Notes under the pieces: model-generated
What the model was told of the DNA's origin: nothing
Databases searched by the model: none
Seen by the model: only the letters and a program-made list of their open reading frames with translations
Assembly: GCA_028724245.1 (NCBI GenBank)
Contig: JAQYDI010000003.1
Location: 1 to 53,336 of the forward strand
DNA: 53,336 nt
Direction: 5' to 3'
From: Lachnospiraceae bacterium
GTDB lineage: Bacteria > Bacillota > Clostridia > Lachnospirales > Lachnospiraceae
Translations under genes and position numbers: made by a program
Part shown: positions 1-10,957 of the stretch, piece after piece
Layout: each line of letters begins with the position of its first letter
Numbering within the stretch: position 1 is the first letter of the stretch

Positions 1-584
1 TCCTGGATCGAACGCATGGGCTTCAGAATGGAAGAAGCAGACTTATGAGGACAAAGCTTTTTCAGGCTGCTGTCGGTGGGCAGTTCCATATTGACGCTGA
101 CCCGGTCAACCAGATAGCCAAGCTGTGTAATCAAATCCTGAGGTGTGCCTGGAATAATCTTCACATGAATATAGCCGTTAAAATGATACTGATTCCGGAT
201 CAGCCAGATTGCCTGATAAATCTGTTCCATGGTATAAGTCGGACTTTTCAGAACGCCGGAGCTGAGAAAAAGCCCTTCGATATAATTTCGCCGGTAAAAC
301 TCTATCGTCAGCCGGGCAATCTCTTCCGGCGTGAAGGAAGCCCGGGGAATATCATTGGAAGCACGATTGATGCAGTACCTGCAGTCAAATACGCACTCAT
401 TGGTATATAGAATCTTCAAAAGGGAAATGCATCGCCCGTCAGCAGCAAAACTGTGGCATATACCGCAGGCACGGGTATTGCCAAGCTTTCCGGATTCACC
501 TCCCCGGTTTACACCGCTGCTGGTGCAGGCTGCATCATACTTTGCCGCATCTGAAAGAATCGTCAGTTTTTCTTCCAGTGTCAT
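1..584 (-). CDS. Radical SAM protein, DNA modification/repair type (partial)
   Basis: The gene reads right to left and runs off the left edge; about 194 N-terminal residues are visible and the frame stays open to base 1. The start is the ATG on the complement of 582-584. The cluster motif CVFDCRYC (CxxxCxxC) at residues 64-71 would bind the 4Fe-4S cluster that cleaves S-adenosylmethionine. A cysteine-rich stretch with ACGICHSF at residues 39-46 precedes it, and CINRASNDIP follows. This layout matches the family named putative DNA modification/repair radical SAM protein, whose gene often sits beside a uracil-DNA-glycosylase-like gene; the substrate is unknown. The plus-strand frames over this stretch are shadows. 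Confidence 0.85.
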   Translation of the reverse strand, partial: MTLEEKLTILSDAAKYDAACTSSGVNRGGESGKLGNTRACGICHSFAADGRCISLLKILYTNECVFDCRYCINRASNDIPRASFTPEEIARLTIEFYRRNYIEGLFLSSGVLKSPTYTMEQIYQAIWLIRNQYHFNGYIHVKIIPGTPQDLITQLGYLVDRVSVNMELPTDSSLKKLCPHKSASSILKPMRSIQ

Positions 585-746
585 AACTATCACCACGCAA
601 TCGAATATTTGTTCTGCACATAGTATAACCTGTAGGGAAGCATCTGTCAACAGAAAAAGAACATATATTCTAAAAATATGTTTGCGGATTTGGATGTGCA
701 CAGCAATCATTTCCAGACATTACCGCCGGTTTGCCAAAATTTTGTC

Positions 747-775
747 TTGATAATTTTCTGAAATTGTTATATACT
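747..775 (+). promoter_or_regulatory. Promoter of the 6S RNA gene
   Basis: TTGATA (747-752) and TATACT (770-775) are separated by exactly 17 bp. Transcription should start near 782, just before the predicted 6S RNA. Confidence 0.75.
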
Positions 776-782
776 AATCACA

Positions 783-1000
783 ACAAATGAGAGCGAAGCC
801 TGAAATGTTCGAAACAGTCCTGCTATTTTGAACCTACATTACTTTAAACGGGATTCCTATATTTTAAGATGGATGTCGGGCCTCCTTTGAGTGGATGGCA
901 GAAGTCTTAGTGCGGTTGCCCACCTGGCGCTAGCTAGGAGTCAAAGTGCAGGATGCGGCATTTCGGGTGATATCCATTGTGTAACGTATCGTTTTCGATA
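783..1000 (+). ncRNA. ssrS: 6S RNA (RNA polymerase regulator)
   Basis: This 580-base gap has no credible coding sequence but holds a structured RNA of about 200 nt behind a strong promoter. The ends pair as in 6S RNA: CCTGAAATG near 800 with CATTTCGGG near 957-967, and inside it TCCTGC near 820 with GCAGGA near 950, leaving a large central bubble. The 5' strand contains AGTCCTG followed by ACCTA, as I recall it in Bacillus 6S RNA. 6S RNA binds housekeeping RNA polymerase by mimicking an open promoter. Two hairpins follow, the second being the terminator. Exact ends are estimates. A covariance search with Rfam RF00013 would settle it. Confidence 0.75.
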
Positions 1001-1016
1001 CAATATGGATAAAAGA

Positions 1017-1051
1017 GAACAGGTATGCAGATGTATACCTGTTCTTTTTTT
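1017..1051 (+). terminator. Intrinsic terminator after 6S RNA
   Basis: GAACAGGTA and TACCTGTTC form a hairpin followed by seven Ts. A second hairpin (GTATCG/CGATAC inside ATCCAT/ATGGAT) lies just upstream at about 972-1010. Confidence 0.85.
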
Positions 1052-1162
1052 CTTTTATAGAAATCAGGTATAACCGGATTGGTCAGTTTTTTCACGAATG
1101 AGGCATGAGAAACATCATGAGATGATAATATAGAAGGAGAACAGGGATTGTCGTGAGGTCAG

Positions 1163-2716
1163 ATGAAAAAAAGAAGATTTTATTTTACACTTTCATTTGG
1201 AACGCAGGTATGTTTTGTGGTTTTTCTGATGCTGATGATAAAAACGGGTGTGAATTACCTGCAGAAACGTCAGACATTATCTGATGATGATTACTGCTGT
1301 ATGGAGATTCAGCAGAGCGATACACAGACGGAAGAAAAAGGATATGCGGATTATGAAGAATATGCAGGCATGGAGGAAAGATCCGGTGAGAAAAACATCT
1401 TATCTGCAGTGAGGCAGCTGACAGGAGAGGAACCGGAAATACGTGTATTGATTACAAATGCTGATGGAGGAAAAATTCATCAATCGCTGCAGATTTCGTC
1501 CCTGAACAGGTTTTCAGTAGTTTCCAATGCGGGAACAGATACCTTTGAGGGTGGAAAGAAGCTGGATATGGATGACTATTTTTCTGGAAAGGGAATTGAA
1601 AGCTGCAGTGTATCGCTTTGTGATGCTTCGGCAGAAGTTTTTTCAGATCCGGATTGTGATGGGGAAGCTGCAGTGGAAGGAATCTGTGTTCTTTCCCTGA
1701 AAAAAGGGGGAGAGCATCCAATCTATCCGGGTACTCTGATGGTTTACCGCAGCCCGGGGCAGAGTGCATTTTATCTGATCAACATCGTGGAGATGGAATC
1801 GTATCTTCCGGGGGTGGTATCTTCCGAAATGCCGGATGATTTCGGGGAAGAGGCATTGAAAGCCCAGGCAGTCTGTGCACGATCTTATGCCATGTATGTT
1901 CTGGATAATGAAGAAGCAGCTACGGCAAAAAAAGGAGATATTTCATGGGATCTGGTGGATACAACTGACGATCAGGTTTATTTGTCAGGGGAGGTAGATA
2001 CCGGGGCGGTAAATGCCTGCCGGCAGACGCAGGGGCAGGTTCTGTATCAGGATGAAGCACCGGTTAAGCCCCATTATTATTCTGCTTCATGGGGAATACA
2101 GGCTGACGGAGCAGTTTTCAGCGGAGAGGAAACGCAGTATCTGAAAGCTGCTGCTGTACTGAAAACCGGTTCTGCTTTGCAGGATCTGGAAGAGATGAAT
2201 CAGGCGTTTATCAGTAATTATCAGATACTGCCAGATGAAAACTCTGCAGAAGATGGAGAAAAAAAGGTGTTTGATCAGGCTTCGCCATGGTTTCGATGGA
2301 CCTGCCGCATTCCGCTGAAACAGATTTCGAACCGGAAAATCAAAGAGATTGCCGTGACAGACCGTGGAACCGGCGGTTATGTATCGGAACTGGCCATTTC
2401 CTATACAGATGGAACAGCAGAACTGATACGGGGAGCCGGTTCGGTCCGCCGGGAGCTGGGATTTTCTGAAAATGTATATCGTCTTCAGGATGGCAGTACA
2501 AGAACAGGGCTTTCCATTCTGCCCAGTGCCTTTTTTTATACGGATGAAATAGAAGTAAACAATGGAGTGCAGACGGTGATGCTTCATGGAGGCGGCTTTG
2601 GACACGGTTTCGGCATGAGCCAGTACGGAGCAGCAGGAATGGCGGAAGAAGGGTATGATTATACGGAAATTCTTGGCTATTATTATGAAAAAACGGAATT
2701 GACGACAATTTACTGA
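1163..2716 (+). CDS. SpoIID/LytB-domain membrane-anchored protein
   Basis: A 517-residue protein with a basic N-terminus and one membrane segment at about residues 9-27, so the rest lies outside the membrane. The C-terminal two thirds is a SpoIID/LytB domain: SYLPGVVSSEMP followed by AQAVCARSYAMY near residues 213-242, and GHGFGMSQYGA near residue 478. SpoIID is a lytic transglycosylase of spore engulfment; LytB-type relatives modify amidase activity on peptidoglycan. The acidic 150-residue linker before the domain and the length (SpoIID is about 340 residues) make this a paralogue rather than SpoIID itself. GAGGTC lies just before the chosen ATG. It stands alone between the 6S gene and icd. 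Confidence 0.85.
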   Translation: MKKRRFYFTLSFGTQVCFVVFLMLMIKTGVNYLQKRQTLSDDDYCCMEIQQSDTQTEEKGYADYEEYAGMEERSGEKNILSAVRQLTGEEPEIRVLITNADGGKIHQSLQISSLNRFSVVSNAGTDTFEGGKKLDMDDYFSGKGIESCSVSLCDASAEVFSDPDCDGEAAVEGICVLSLKKGGEHPIYPGTLMVYRSPGQSAFYLINIVEMESYLPGVVSSEMPDDFGEEALKAQAVCARSYAMYVLDNEEAATAKKGDISWDLVDTTDDQVYLSGEVDTGAVNACRQTQGQVLYQDEAPVKPHYYSASWGIQADGAVFSGEETQYLKAAAVLKTGSALQDLEEMNQAFISNYQILPDENSAEDGEKKVFDQASPWFRWTCRIPLKQISNRKIKEIAVTDRGTGGYVSELAISYTDGTAELIRGAGSVRRELGFSENVYRLQDGSTRTGLSILPSAFFYTDEIEVNNGVQTVMLHGGGFGHGFGMSQYGAAGMAEEGYDYTEILGYYYEKTELTTIY

Positions 2717-2799
2717 GAGAAAAGAGCCGGAGAAAATGGAGCAAATCTGTTCAGAGCCAACCTTGTTTTTGGAAAAACTGACTCATTTCGGAATATGAA

Positions 2800-2829
2800 T
2801 TGACAAATTTATCGCATGTGGTCTATAAT
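2800..2829 (+). promoter_or_regulatory. Promoter of icd
   Basis: TTGACA (2800-2805) and TATAAT (2824-2829) match consensus exactly, with an 18 bp spacer, about 80 bp before the icd start. Confidence 0.85.
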
Positions 2830-2908
2830 TGGGTCTTGAATAAGGAAATAAATGTAAAGGATACGGGCTGCCGCAACCAACGGTTCTGTATTCTGAAAGG
2901 AGTCTTAT

Positions 2909-4117
2909 ATGGAGAAAATCAAAATGATTACTCCCCTGGTGGAGATGGACGGCGACGAAATGACAAGAATTCTGTGGAAGATGATCAAGGATGAACTGCT
3001 GATTCCCTTCATCGACTTGAAGACAGAGTATTACGATCTGGGACTGGAATATCGTGAGCAGACAAAAGATCAGGTTACTTTTGATTCTGCCTATGCAACG
3101 AAAAAATACGGTGTTGCTGTAAAGTGTGCAACAATTACTCCCAACGCAGCCCGTGTAAAAGAATACAATCTGAGTCAGATGTGGAAGAGCCCCAACGGAA
3201 CGATCCGTGCAATTCTGGACGGAACTGTATTCCGTGCGCCTATCCTTGTAAAGGGACTGGAGCCCTACGTTCCCACCTGGACAAAGCCGATTACGATCGC
3301 CAGACATGCTTACGGTGATGTTTACCGCGCAGTGGAGATGAAGGTACCCACAGCCGGAAAAGCAGAGCTGGTATTTACTGATAAAGACGGCAACGAATCA
3401 AGAGAGACCATACATGAATTTGACGGTCCCGGTATCATTCAGGGCATGCATAATATTGACAAATCCATCGAAAGCTTTGCAAGAAGCTGCTTCAATTTCG
3501 CTCTGGATACAAAACAGGATCTCTGGTTTGCAACAAAAGATACCATTTCAAAAAAATATGACCACAATTTCAAGGATATTTTCCAGGAAATCTTCGATGC
3601 GGAATATAAGGATAGATTTGACGCAGCAGGTATTGAATATTTTTATACCCTGATCGATGACGCTGTAGCCCGTGTCATCCGTTCTGAAGGCGGTTATATC
3701 TGGGCATGCAAGAACTATGACGGCGATGTGATGAGCGATATGATCGCTACCGCTTACGGTTCTCTTGCCATGATGACCTCCGTACTGGTATCCCCGGAAG
3801 GCAATTATGAGTATGAGGCAGCTCACGGCACCGTTCAGAGACATTATTACAAGCATCTGAAGGGAGAAACCACTTCCACCAACTCAGTAGCTACTATTTT
3901 CGCATGGACCGGTGCGCTGAACAAGAGAGGCGAGCTGGATAACCTGCCTGAGCTTTGCGATTTTGCAAAAAAACTGGAGAAAGCCACCATCGATACCATC
4001 GAGAGCGGTCATATGACCAAGGACCTTGCGCTGATGACCAAGCTGGACAACGTAACCGTAGAAACCAGCGAAAGCTTCATCAAAGCAATCCGTGCAAATC
4101 TGGAAGCAATGCTGTAG
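2909..4117 (+). CDS. icd: NADP-dependent isocitrate dehydrogenase
   Basis: Oxidative decarboxylation of isocitrate to 2-oxoglutarate with reduction of NADP, supplying the carbon skeleton for glutamate. The 402-residue sequence follows the eukaryote-like homodimeric NADP-IDH subfamily rather than the E. coli type: [15 protein letters not shown] near residue 10, the substrate-binding KSPNGTIR near residue 94, and the metal-binding aspartates in YTLIDDAVA and NYDGDVMSD near residues 250-275. AAGGAG lies upstream of the ATG. It has its own promoter and terminator, so it is monocistronic. No citrate synthase or aconitase gene is next to it. Confidence 0.95.
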   Translation: MEKIKMITPLVEMDGDEMTRILWKMIKDELLIPFIDLKTEYYDLGLEYREQTKDQVTFDSAYATKKYGVAVKCATITPNAARVKEYNLSQMWKSPNGTIRAILDGTVFRAPILVKGLEPYVPTWTKPITIARHAYGDVYRAVEMKVPTAGKAELVFTDKDGNESRETIHEFDGPGIIQGMHNIDKSIESFARSCFNFALDTKQDLWFATKDTISKKYDHNFKDIFQEIFDAEYKDRFDAAGIEYFYTLIDDAVARVIRSEGGYIWACKNYDGDVMSDMIATAYGSLAMMTSVLVSPEGNYEYEAAHGTVQRHYYKHLKGETTSTNSVATIFAWTGALNKRGELDNLPELCDFAKKLEKATIDTIESGHMTKDLALMTKLDNVTVETSESFIKAIRANLEAML

Positions 4118-4163
4118 GATCCGTAACGGAATATAGTTAAATCAAATATAGTTAAATAATCAG

Positions 4164-4205
4164 AGGCGGTTTTGCATGTAAAAGTGCGGAACCGCCTTTT
4201 TTATA
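4164..4205 (+). terminator. Intrinsic terminator after icd
   Basis: AGGCGGTT (4164-4171) pairs with AACCGCCT (4190-4197), followed by a T-rich tract. Confidence 0.85.
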
Positions 4206-4242
4206 TTTTCCCAATTCATTTGCGAAAAAAATAAAAAATGTA

Positions 4243-4270
4243 TTGACAAAGAAAAAAGAAGTGATATAAT
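4243..4270 (+). promoter_or_regulatory. Promoter of groES-groEL
   Basis: TTGACA (4243-4248) and TATAAT (4265-4270) with a 16 bp spacer, upstream of the CIRCE operator. Confidence 0.85.
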
Positions 4271-4296
4271 ACAGTCAAAAATAAATAGTTTAATTT

Positions 4297-4326
4297 AAAA
4301 CAATCATTCCTGCGAGTGATTGTTTT
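4297..4326 (+). other. Hairpin at the 5' end of the groESL mRNA
   Basis: A 13 bp stem starting AAAACAATCATTC and closing over a CTGC tetraloop lies between the promoter and CIRCE. The T tract is part of the stem and the stem is AT-rich, so it is more likely an mRNA 5' stabiliser than a terminator. Confidence 0.6.
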
Positions 4327-4340
4327 TAAAAAAACTTGAA

Positions 4341-4367
4341 TTGGCACTCGTTAATCGAGAGTGCTGA
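4341..4367 (+). promoter_or_regulatory. CIRCE operator (HrcA binding site)
   Basis: TTGGCACTC, nine spacer bases, then GAGTGCTGA: the classic CIRCE palindrome (TTAGCACTC-N9-GAGTGCTAA) with one changed base in each arm. It lies in the leader about 28 bp before groES and predicts heat-shock control by the HrcA repressor, whose gene is not in this window. Confidence 0.95.
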
Positions 4368-4394
4368 TAAGAAAAAGAAAGGCAGGTTTTTCAT

Positions 4395-4679
4395 ATGAAA
4401 TTAAGACCATTGGGAGACAGAGTTGTTTTACAGTATCAGAAAGCAGAAGAAAAGACACAGTCGGGGATCATCCTGCCGGACAGTGCCAAAGAGAGGCCTC
4501 AGGAAGCAGTTGTCATTGCAGTCGGTTCCGGTACAGATGAAGAAGGCAAAGCAGTGGAGATGCATGTAAAGCCGGGTGACAAGGTGATCTATTCCAAATA
4601 CGCAGGAACAGAAGTCAAGCTGGATGATGAAGAATATATTATCGTAGAACAGAGCGACCTCATCGCCATTGTAGAATAA
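4395..4679 (+). CDS. groES: Co-chaperonin GroES
   Basis: The 94-residue lid of the GroEL folding chamber. It starts MKLRPLGDRVVLQ, has the mobile loop EEKTQSGIILPD at about residues 17-28 and ends in the usual IVEQSDLIAIVE strand. AGAAAGGCAGG precedes the ATG. First gene of the CIRCE-controlled operon, 36 bp before groEL. Confidence 0.97.
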   Translation: MKLRPLGDRVVLQYQKAEEKTQSGIILPDSAKERPQEAVVIAVGSGTDEEGKAVEMHVKPGDKVIYSKYAGTEVKLDDEEYIIVEQSDLIAIVE

Positions 4680-6332
<1,653 letters not shown>

Positions 6333-6374
6333 TTAAGATAAAATTCTAACAAAGCTTTCACAAAACTCCCTTTT

Positions 6375-6421
6375 GCAGTGCTTCTGCCGGTTTTCTTTCC
6401 GGCGGAGGTGCTGCTTTTTAT
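6375..6421 (+). terminator. Intrinsic terminator after groEL
   Basis: GCAGTGCTTCTGCCGG pairs (with G-U pairs) with CCGGCGGAGGTGCTGC, followed by TTTTTATAT. Confidence 0.85.
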
Positions 6422-6537
6422 ATAATGGAATCTGCATACCATGGAAATTATCCTGTGAAACAAGCTTTTTTTCATGGCAACAACCTTTTGTTATGTCATC
6501 CATAACAAAAAATTTTCTGCAAACAAAAATAAATTAT

Positions 6538-6567
6538 TTGACAAATCACCGTGGCAGAGTGTATAAT
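6538..6567 (+). promoter_or_regulatory. Promoter of the pepF-opp operon
   Basis: TTGACA (6538-6543) and TATAAT (6562-6567) with an 18 bp spacer. The transcript would carry a leader of about 240 nt before the first codon. Confidence 0.8.
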
Positions 6568-6573
6568 GGCGGA

Positions 6574-6793
6574 AATGAGTTGCGAATAATTAAGATATTT
6601 TTAATAGAGCCTTAAGAAAATCTTAAATAACAGGCACTGCAGTTTGAATAGGTATTGTGTATATAACTGTGTAGATTGAGTGAGAACATTATTAAATTGC
6701 TGAGAATTATGGACTAAAGAATTGGATATCAGTATAGCAGAGGCAACGGCGTTTCTTTCATCATGGTTTGTAAGGGACGCTTTTTTTGTTTTT
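6574..6793 (+). promoter_or_regulatory. Leader ending in an attenuator-like terminator
   Basis: The leader ends in a 9 bp hairpin, GCGTTTCTT (6749-6757) with AAGGGACGC (6772-6780), followed at once by seven Ts, G and five Ts. This intrinsic terminator lies only about 22 bases before the peptidase start, so read-through must be permitted for the whole operon. Upstream, TTAAGAT near 6590 can pair with ATCTTAA near 6620. I do not recognise a known riboswitch or T-box; a stand-alone small RNA is the alternative. Confidence 0.55.
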
Positions 6794-6814
6794 GCAGTCA
6801 GTGAGGGAATAGAT

Positions 6815-8482
6815 ATGCATTTTCGTGATATGCCGTATACGCGTGTCATTTATGAAGAGGTGGAAAAGCGTTATCAGGAACTTTTTGCGCGTGTGAAGGA
6901 TGCTTCCTGTGAAGAGGACTGCCGGGCTGTTCTGGAGGAACACAGCCGTCTGCAGGATGATATGACATCCATCAGTCTCTGTGCAGTTCACCATGATATG
7001 GACATGAATGATGCGTTTTATGCAGCGGAACAGAATTATTATGATGAAATCGGACCGAAGATCTATGATCTGGAGAATGAATTCGGCCGGCTTCTGACAG
7101 AGTCTTCCTGCAGCGGGAGTTTTGAAAAGCTGATGGGAGAGTTTGCTTTTTCCATAATCCGGATCGGACTGGATGGTTATGACAGCCGCCTGATTTCGCT
7201 GGAGCAGGAGGAGAACAGTCTGACCGGTCAGTACAGCCGCTTAACTGCCAATGGAAAAGCCGAATACAATGGTCAGATGGTCAGCCGATCCTCCCTGACT
7301 GCCGAGTCGGAATCTCCCGACCGCGAGGTCAGGCACCGGGTTTCCGACGCACTGGCCCGTTCATGGGAGACGCAGCGTGAGGAACTGGAATTACTTTTTG
7401 ACCGTCTGGTGCAGAACCGCGATGCTCAGGCCCGGATGCTGGGATTTGAGAATTATGTGCCGTTGGGATATCTGCGCATGAGCCGGATCGGATATACGCC
7501 TGATGATGTGAGATGCTTCAGAGATCAGGTGAAACAGTATATTGTTCCCATTGCTGCAAAGCTTCACAGGCAGCGCAGGACACGCCTTGGTCTGGATCAT
7601 ATGTACGGATTTGATTCTTCTGTTTTCTTTCCGGAGGGAAATCCGGTTCCTCTGGGGGACGACCGGTTCTGTCTGGAGATGACCAGAGAGATGTTTGCAA
7701 GGCTTTCTCCGGAGACAGAGGAATTTATCAATTTTCTGCTTGAGAACGGCCTTTACGATGTGGAGGCCAGAGAGGGCAAATTTACAGGTGCCTATTGTGC
7801 GCAGTTTGATGCCTACCGCTGTCCCTTTATCCTTGCTGATTTTGACGGCACCAGTGAGAATGCATATGTGATGAGCCATGAGGGAGGTCATGCATTTTAC
7901 TTCTATCTGAAGCGCGGCGAAAAAATCAGGGAACGGGGCTGCTATACCTCGGAGATGGCGGAAACACATGCCATGTCCATGGAGTTTTTCCTTGCTCCCT
8001 ATATGGAACTGTTTTTTGGAGACAGAGCGGATGATTACAGGAAGATGCACCTGGAGAATGCAGTGATGCGTATTGTTTATCAGTGTGAACAGGATGAATT
8101 TCAGGAGATCATTTACCGGAATCCGAAGCTTACGCCGAAGGAACGAAATAAAGTATGGGAAAAACTGGAAAAAGAGTATTTCCCGTTCAGAGAATATACA
8201 GAAGAAGAAAAGCAGAGGATCGGCAGCCGCTGGCAGAAGATTCCGCATACGTATCTGTGGCCTTTTTATGCCATTGATTATGGTCTGGCTCAGGTATGTG
8301 CACTGGAATATGCCCAGTGGATGCAGGAAGATTTCAACGCGGCATGGAAAAGTTATCTGACTTTCTGCGAAAGTTCCGGAAATATGAATTTTGCGGAAGC
8401 GGTGAAAACCGCAGGACTGGGCAGCCCTTTTGAAGAAGGATGCCTTGAGAAACTGATGATCTGGCTGGATCAACAGCTTTGA
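6815..8482 (+). CDS. M3-family oligoendopeptidase (PepF-like)
   Basis: A cytosolic zinc metallopeptidase of 555 residues that cuts short peptides. The zinc motif HEGGH is near residue 359, and the second part, SEMAETHAMSMEFF, supplies the third ligand. The start is ATG 6815 (MHFRDMPYTRV), the usual N-terminus of this family, with GAGGGA upstream; the longer open frame from 6722 crosses the leader terminator and is unlikely to be translated. It is followed after 37 bp by the Opp importer genes, so imported oligopeptides are probably trimmed here. Confidence 0.9.
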   Translation: MHFRDMPYTRVIYEEVEKRYQELFARVKDASCEEDCRAVLEEHSRLQDDMTSISLCAVHHDMDMNDAFYAAEQNYYDEIGPKIYDLENEFGRLLTESSCSGSFEKLMGEFAFSIIRIGLDGYDSRLISLEQEENSLTGQYSRLTANGKAEYNGQMVSRSSLTAESESPDREVRHRVSDALARSWETQREELELLFDRLVQNRDAQARMLGFENYVPLGYLRMSRIGYTPDDVRCFRDQVKQYIVPIAAKLHRQRRTRLGLDHMYGFDSSVFFPEGNPVPLGDDRFCLEMTREMFARLSPETEEFINFLLENGLYDVEAREGKFTGAYCAQFDAYRCPFILADFDGTSENAYVMSHEGGHAFYFYLKRGEKIRERGCYTSEMAETHAMSMEFFLAPYMELFFGDRADDYRKMHLENAVMRIVYQCEQDEFQEIIYRNPKLTPKERNKVWEKLEKEYFPFREYTEEEKQRIGSRWQKIPHTYLWPFYAIDYGLAQVCALEYAQWMQEDFNAAWKSYLTFCESSGNMNFAEAVKTAGLGSPFEEGCLEKLMIWLDQQL

Positions 8483-8519
8483 TTATAAAATGGATTAAAA
8501 TAATAAGGAGGACAAAAAG

Positions 8520-10865
8520 ATGAAAAAAAGGATCGTATCCTTATTGCTGGCTGTATGCATGATTCTGTCACTGCTTACCGGCTGCGGCAGCGATAAAAAA
8601 AGCACAGACAGCAATACCGGTTCCGACGACAACGGAACCTATACGTACCGGCAGACATATTCCAGTGTCAGCACATGGAGCCCTACGGACTGGGAGATTT
8701 CTTCCGAGTGGGATCTGCTGGTTTATACCGCATCTGAATTCTACGGATTCTGGATGAATGAAACAAAAGACGGTTATGATATCGTCTGTGAACTGGCTTC
8801 CAAGTTCCCAATCGACAAAACAGCCGATTATGCGGGCAATGAAACATACGGTGTGCCGGCCGATGCCACAGAAGGCTATGCATGGCAGGTTTCCATCCGT
8901 GATGATGCAACATGGGAAGACGGAACCCCCATTACTGTAGATGATATCGAATATTCCATCCAGCAGTTTTTGAATCCTGAAATGAAGAACTACCGTGCAT
9001 CTCTGCTTTACTCCGGTTCTGTAGGTCTGGCCAATGGGGAAGATTACTACAACAACGACAAGGCCGGAAAAGCAAAACTGACTGTTGCCACCGATCTGGG
9101 TATTGCCATGTCTGACCTGACTGCAGGAAGCGACGGACAGTATGCGGACAAAGACGGCAATAAAGCATACTTTGGCTGGAGCAACCCCATCAACAATGAC
9201 TGGATGCAGGGTTATGCGCTGACAGATTACGCAGATTACATGTCAGAAGATGTATACAACAGTCTGGACGCACTGGCCAATGAAGACGGCTATATTCCCA
9301 TGACAGATGAATCCATCAAGCTTCTTCACTCCTTTACTGGAAGCGCTGACTGGGGCGGTGAATCAGAAGAAGATCTGATCAACTACGCTTACCGTGAAGA
9401 CGGCATTACAGAAGAAATCCCCTGGGAGAATGTTGGTTTTGTTAAAAATGATGACTATACCTTCACCCTGGTCCTGAAGAACCCCACTACATTATTCAAC
9501 TTCGAATCTGATATTGACAATGTGATCCTGGTTAAGAAAGATCTGTACGAAGCAAACAAGCAGGACACAGGCGGAATCTACAAATCTTCCTACGGCACTG
9601 CAGTTGACAAGTTCAGTTCCTACGGCCCTTATAAGATTACAAGCTATCAGGAATCCAAGGAGATTAAACTTGAGAAGAATGAAAACTGGTACGGCTACAA
9701 GGACGGCAATCACGAAGGACAGTATCAGACGACCAATATTCTCTGGCAGCAGATCGATGAACACACCACCCAGCTTTCCATGTTCCTGCAGGGCAATCTG
9801 GATATCGTAGGACTTGCCAGTGATGATATGGAAAAATACGGAACCAGCGATTACGTTTACTATACTCCTGAATCCTATACATACTATCTGGCTTTGAACA
9901 CTGATTTCGATATGCTTAAGAGCAGAGAATCAGACGGCGTGAACAAGACGATTCTTACCTATAACGATTTTCGTAAAGCAATTTCATTTGCCATCGACCG
10001 CAATGACTATGTCAAGAGCTGTACCGCAGGCTGCAATCCGGCTTATGGACTGCTGAATGATATCTATATCTGCGATCCTGATACCGGTGCAACATACCGC
10101 GATACCGAGTATGCACAGAAGACACTTTGTGATGTATATGAAGTGGATGATCTGGACAACCTGACCGGTTACGACAAGAAGAAAGCTTCCGAACTGCTTC
10201 AGTCTGCTTACGATCAGTGCAAGAAAGACGGAAACATTTCCGATACTGATGTGATCGAAATCGATTATCACAGCTACGGCAGTGAAGCGATTTACCAGAA
10301 GAGAGTAGATTATGTTCAGGATGCTCTGCTTGAAGCAGCAAAAGGAACTTCTCTGGAAGGCAGAATCAAACTGAATCTGGTGGAAGATCAGGATCTTTAC
10401 AATACCATGAAAGCAGGACAGGATGATATGATCCTGGGTGCATGGGGAGGCGCTGACCTTGATCCTTACAGCATGATGATCTGCTACACCGATCCTACTT
10501 ATATTAATGAATACGGTTTTGATCCTTATCAGAATCTGACCATTTCTGTTCAGGGTGAAGACATTACCATGAGCTTCTATGACTGGTACAATGAACTTTA
10601 TACCGGTACCTACGCTGTTGCTGAGCGTGATGTCAGAAATGAGATCCTGGCAGGTATTGAAAAAGGACTGCTTCTGAATTACCATGTGATTCCCATTGAT
10701 TCTTCCTGTGCAGTCAGCCTGTACTCTCAGAGAGTCATTCCCGGCAGTGAAGAATATATCAATTCCATTGTTCAGCGCGGAGGTATCCAGTTCCTGACCT
10801 ACACCATGAACGATGATGAATGGGATGCTTACTGCAAGGAACAGGGAAATAACCTGAGTTACTAA
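8520..10865 (+). CDS. Oligopeptide ABC transporter, substrate-binding lipoprotein (OppA-like)
   Basis: An extracytoplasmic family-5 solute-binding protein. The signal peptide ends in the lipobox LLTGC, giving a lipid-anchored Cys near residue 22. Typical motifs are WEDGTPITVDDIEYSIQQF near residue 138, SYGPYKITSY near residue 368 and FRKAISFAIDRNDY near residue 485. At 781 residues it is about 200 longer than usual for the family (roughly 550). TAAGGAGG lies before the ATG. First transporter gene after the peptidase; peptide specificity cannot be read from sequence. Confidence 0.9.
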   Translation: MKKRIVSLLLAVCMILSLLTGCGSDKKSTDSNTGSDDNGTYTYRQTYSSVSTWSPTDWEISSEWDLLVYTASEFYGFWMNETKDGYDIVCELASKFPIDKTADYAGNETYGVPADATEGYAWQVSIRDDATWEDGTPITVDDIEYSIQQFLNPEMKNYRASLLYSGSVGLANGEDYYNNDKAGKAKLTVATDLGIAMSDLTAGSDGQYADKDGNKAYFGWSNPINNDWMQGYALTDYADYMSEDVYNSLDALANEDGYIPMTDESIKLLHSFTGSADWGGESEEDLINYAYREDGITEEIPWENVGFVKNDDYTFTLVLKNPTTLFNFESDIDNVILVKKDLYEANKQDTGGIYKSSYGTAVDKFSSYGPYKITSYQESKEIKLEKNENWYGYKDGNHEGQYQTTNILWQQIDEHTTQLSMFLQGNLDIVGLASDDMEKYGTSDYVYYTPESYTYYLALNTDFDMLKSRESDGVNKTILTYNDFRKAISFAIDRNDYVKSCTAGCNPAYGLLNDIYICDPDTGATYRDTEYAQKTLCDVYEVDDLDNLTGYDKKKASELLQSAYDQCKKDGNISDTDVIEIDYHSYGSEAIYQKRVDYVQDALLEAAKGTSLEGRIKLNLVEDQDLYNTMKAGQDDMILGAWGGADLDPYSMMICYTDPTYINEYGFDPYQNLTISVQGEDITMSFYDWYNELYTGTYAVAERDVRNEILAGIEKGLLLNYHVIPIDSSCAVSLYSQRVIPGSEEYINSIVQRGGIQFLTYTMNDDEWDAYCKEQGNNLSY

Positions 10866-10891
10866 TTAATTTTACGAGTTCATAATACCAG

Positions 10892-10936
10892 GAATGTCCC
10901 CGGGGATAGTTTACAGGCTGTTTTCCGGGGACATTC
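10892..10936 (+). other. Intercistronic hairpin between oppA and oppB
   Basis: GAATGTCCCCGG (10892-10903) pairs perfectly with CCGGGGACATTC (10925-10936). No T run follows, so it is better read as an mRNA-stabilising or processing hairpin that keeps binding-protein mRNA more abundant than permease mRNA. Confidence 0.7.
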
Positions 10937-10957
10937 TACAGCAGAGGAGAAATACAG

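Noticed and set aside
6722..6814. N-terminal extension of the M3 peptidase
   Set aside because: The 31 extra codons run through the leader terminator, have no ribosome site and do not resemble the family; ATG 6815 does.
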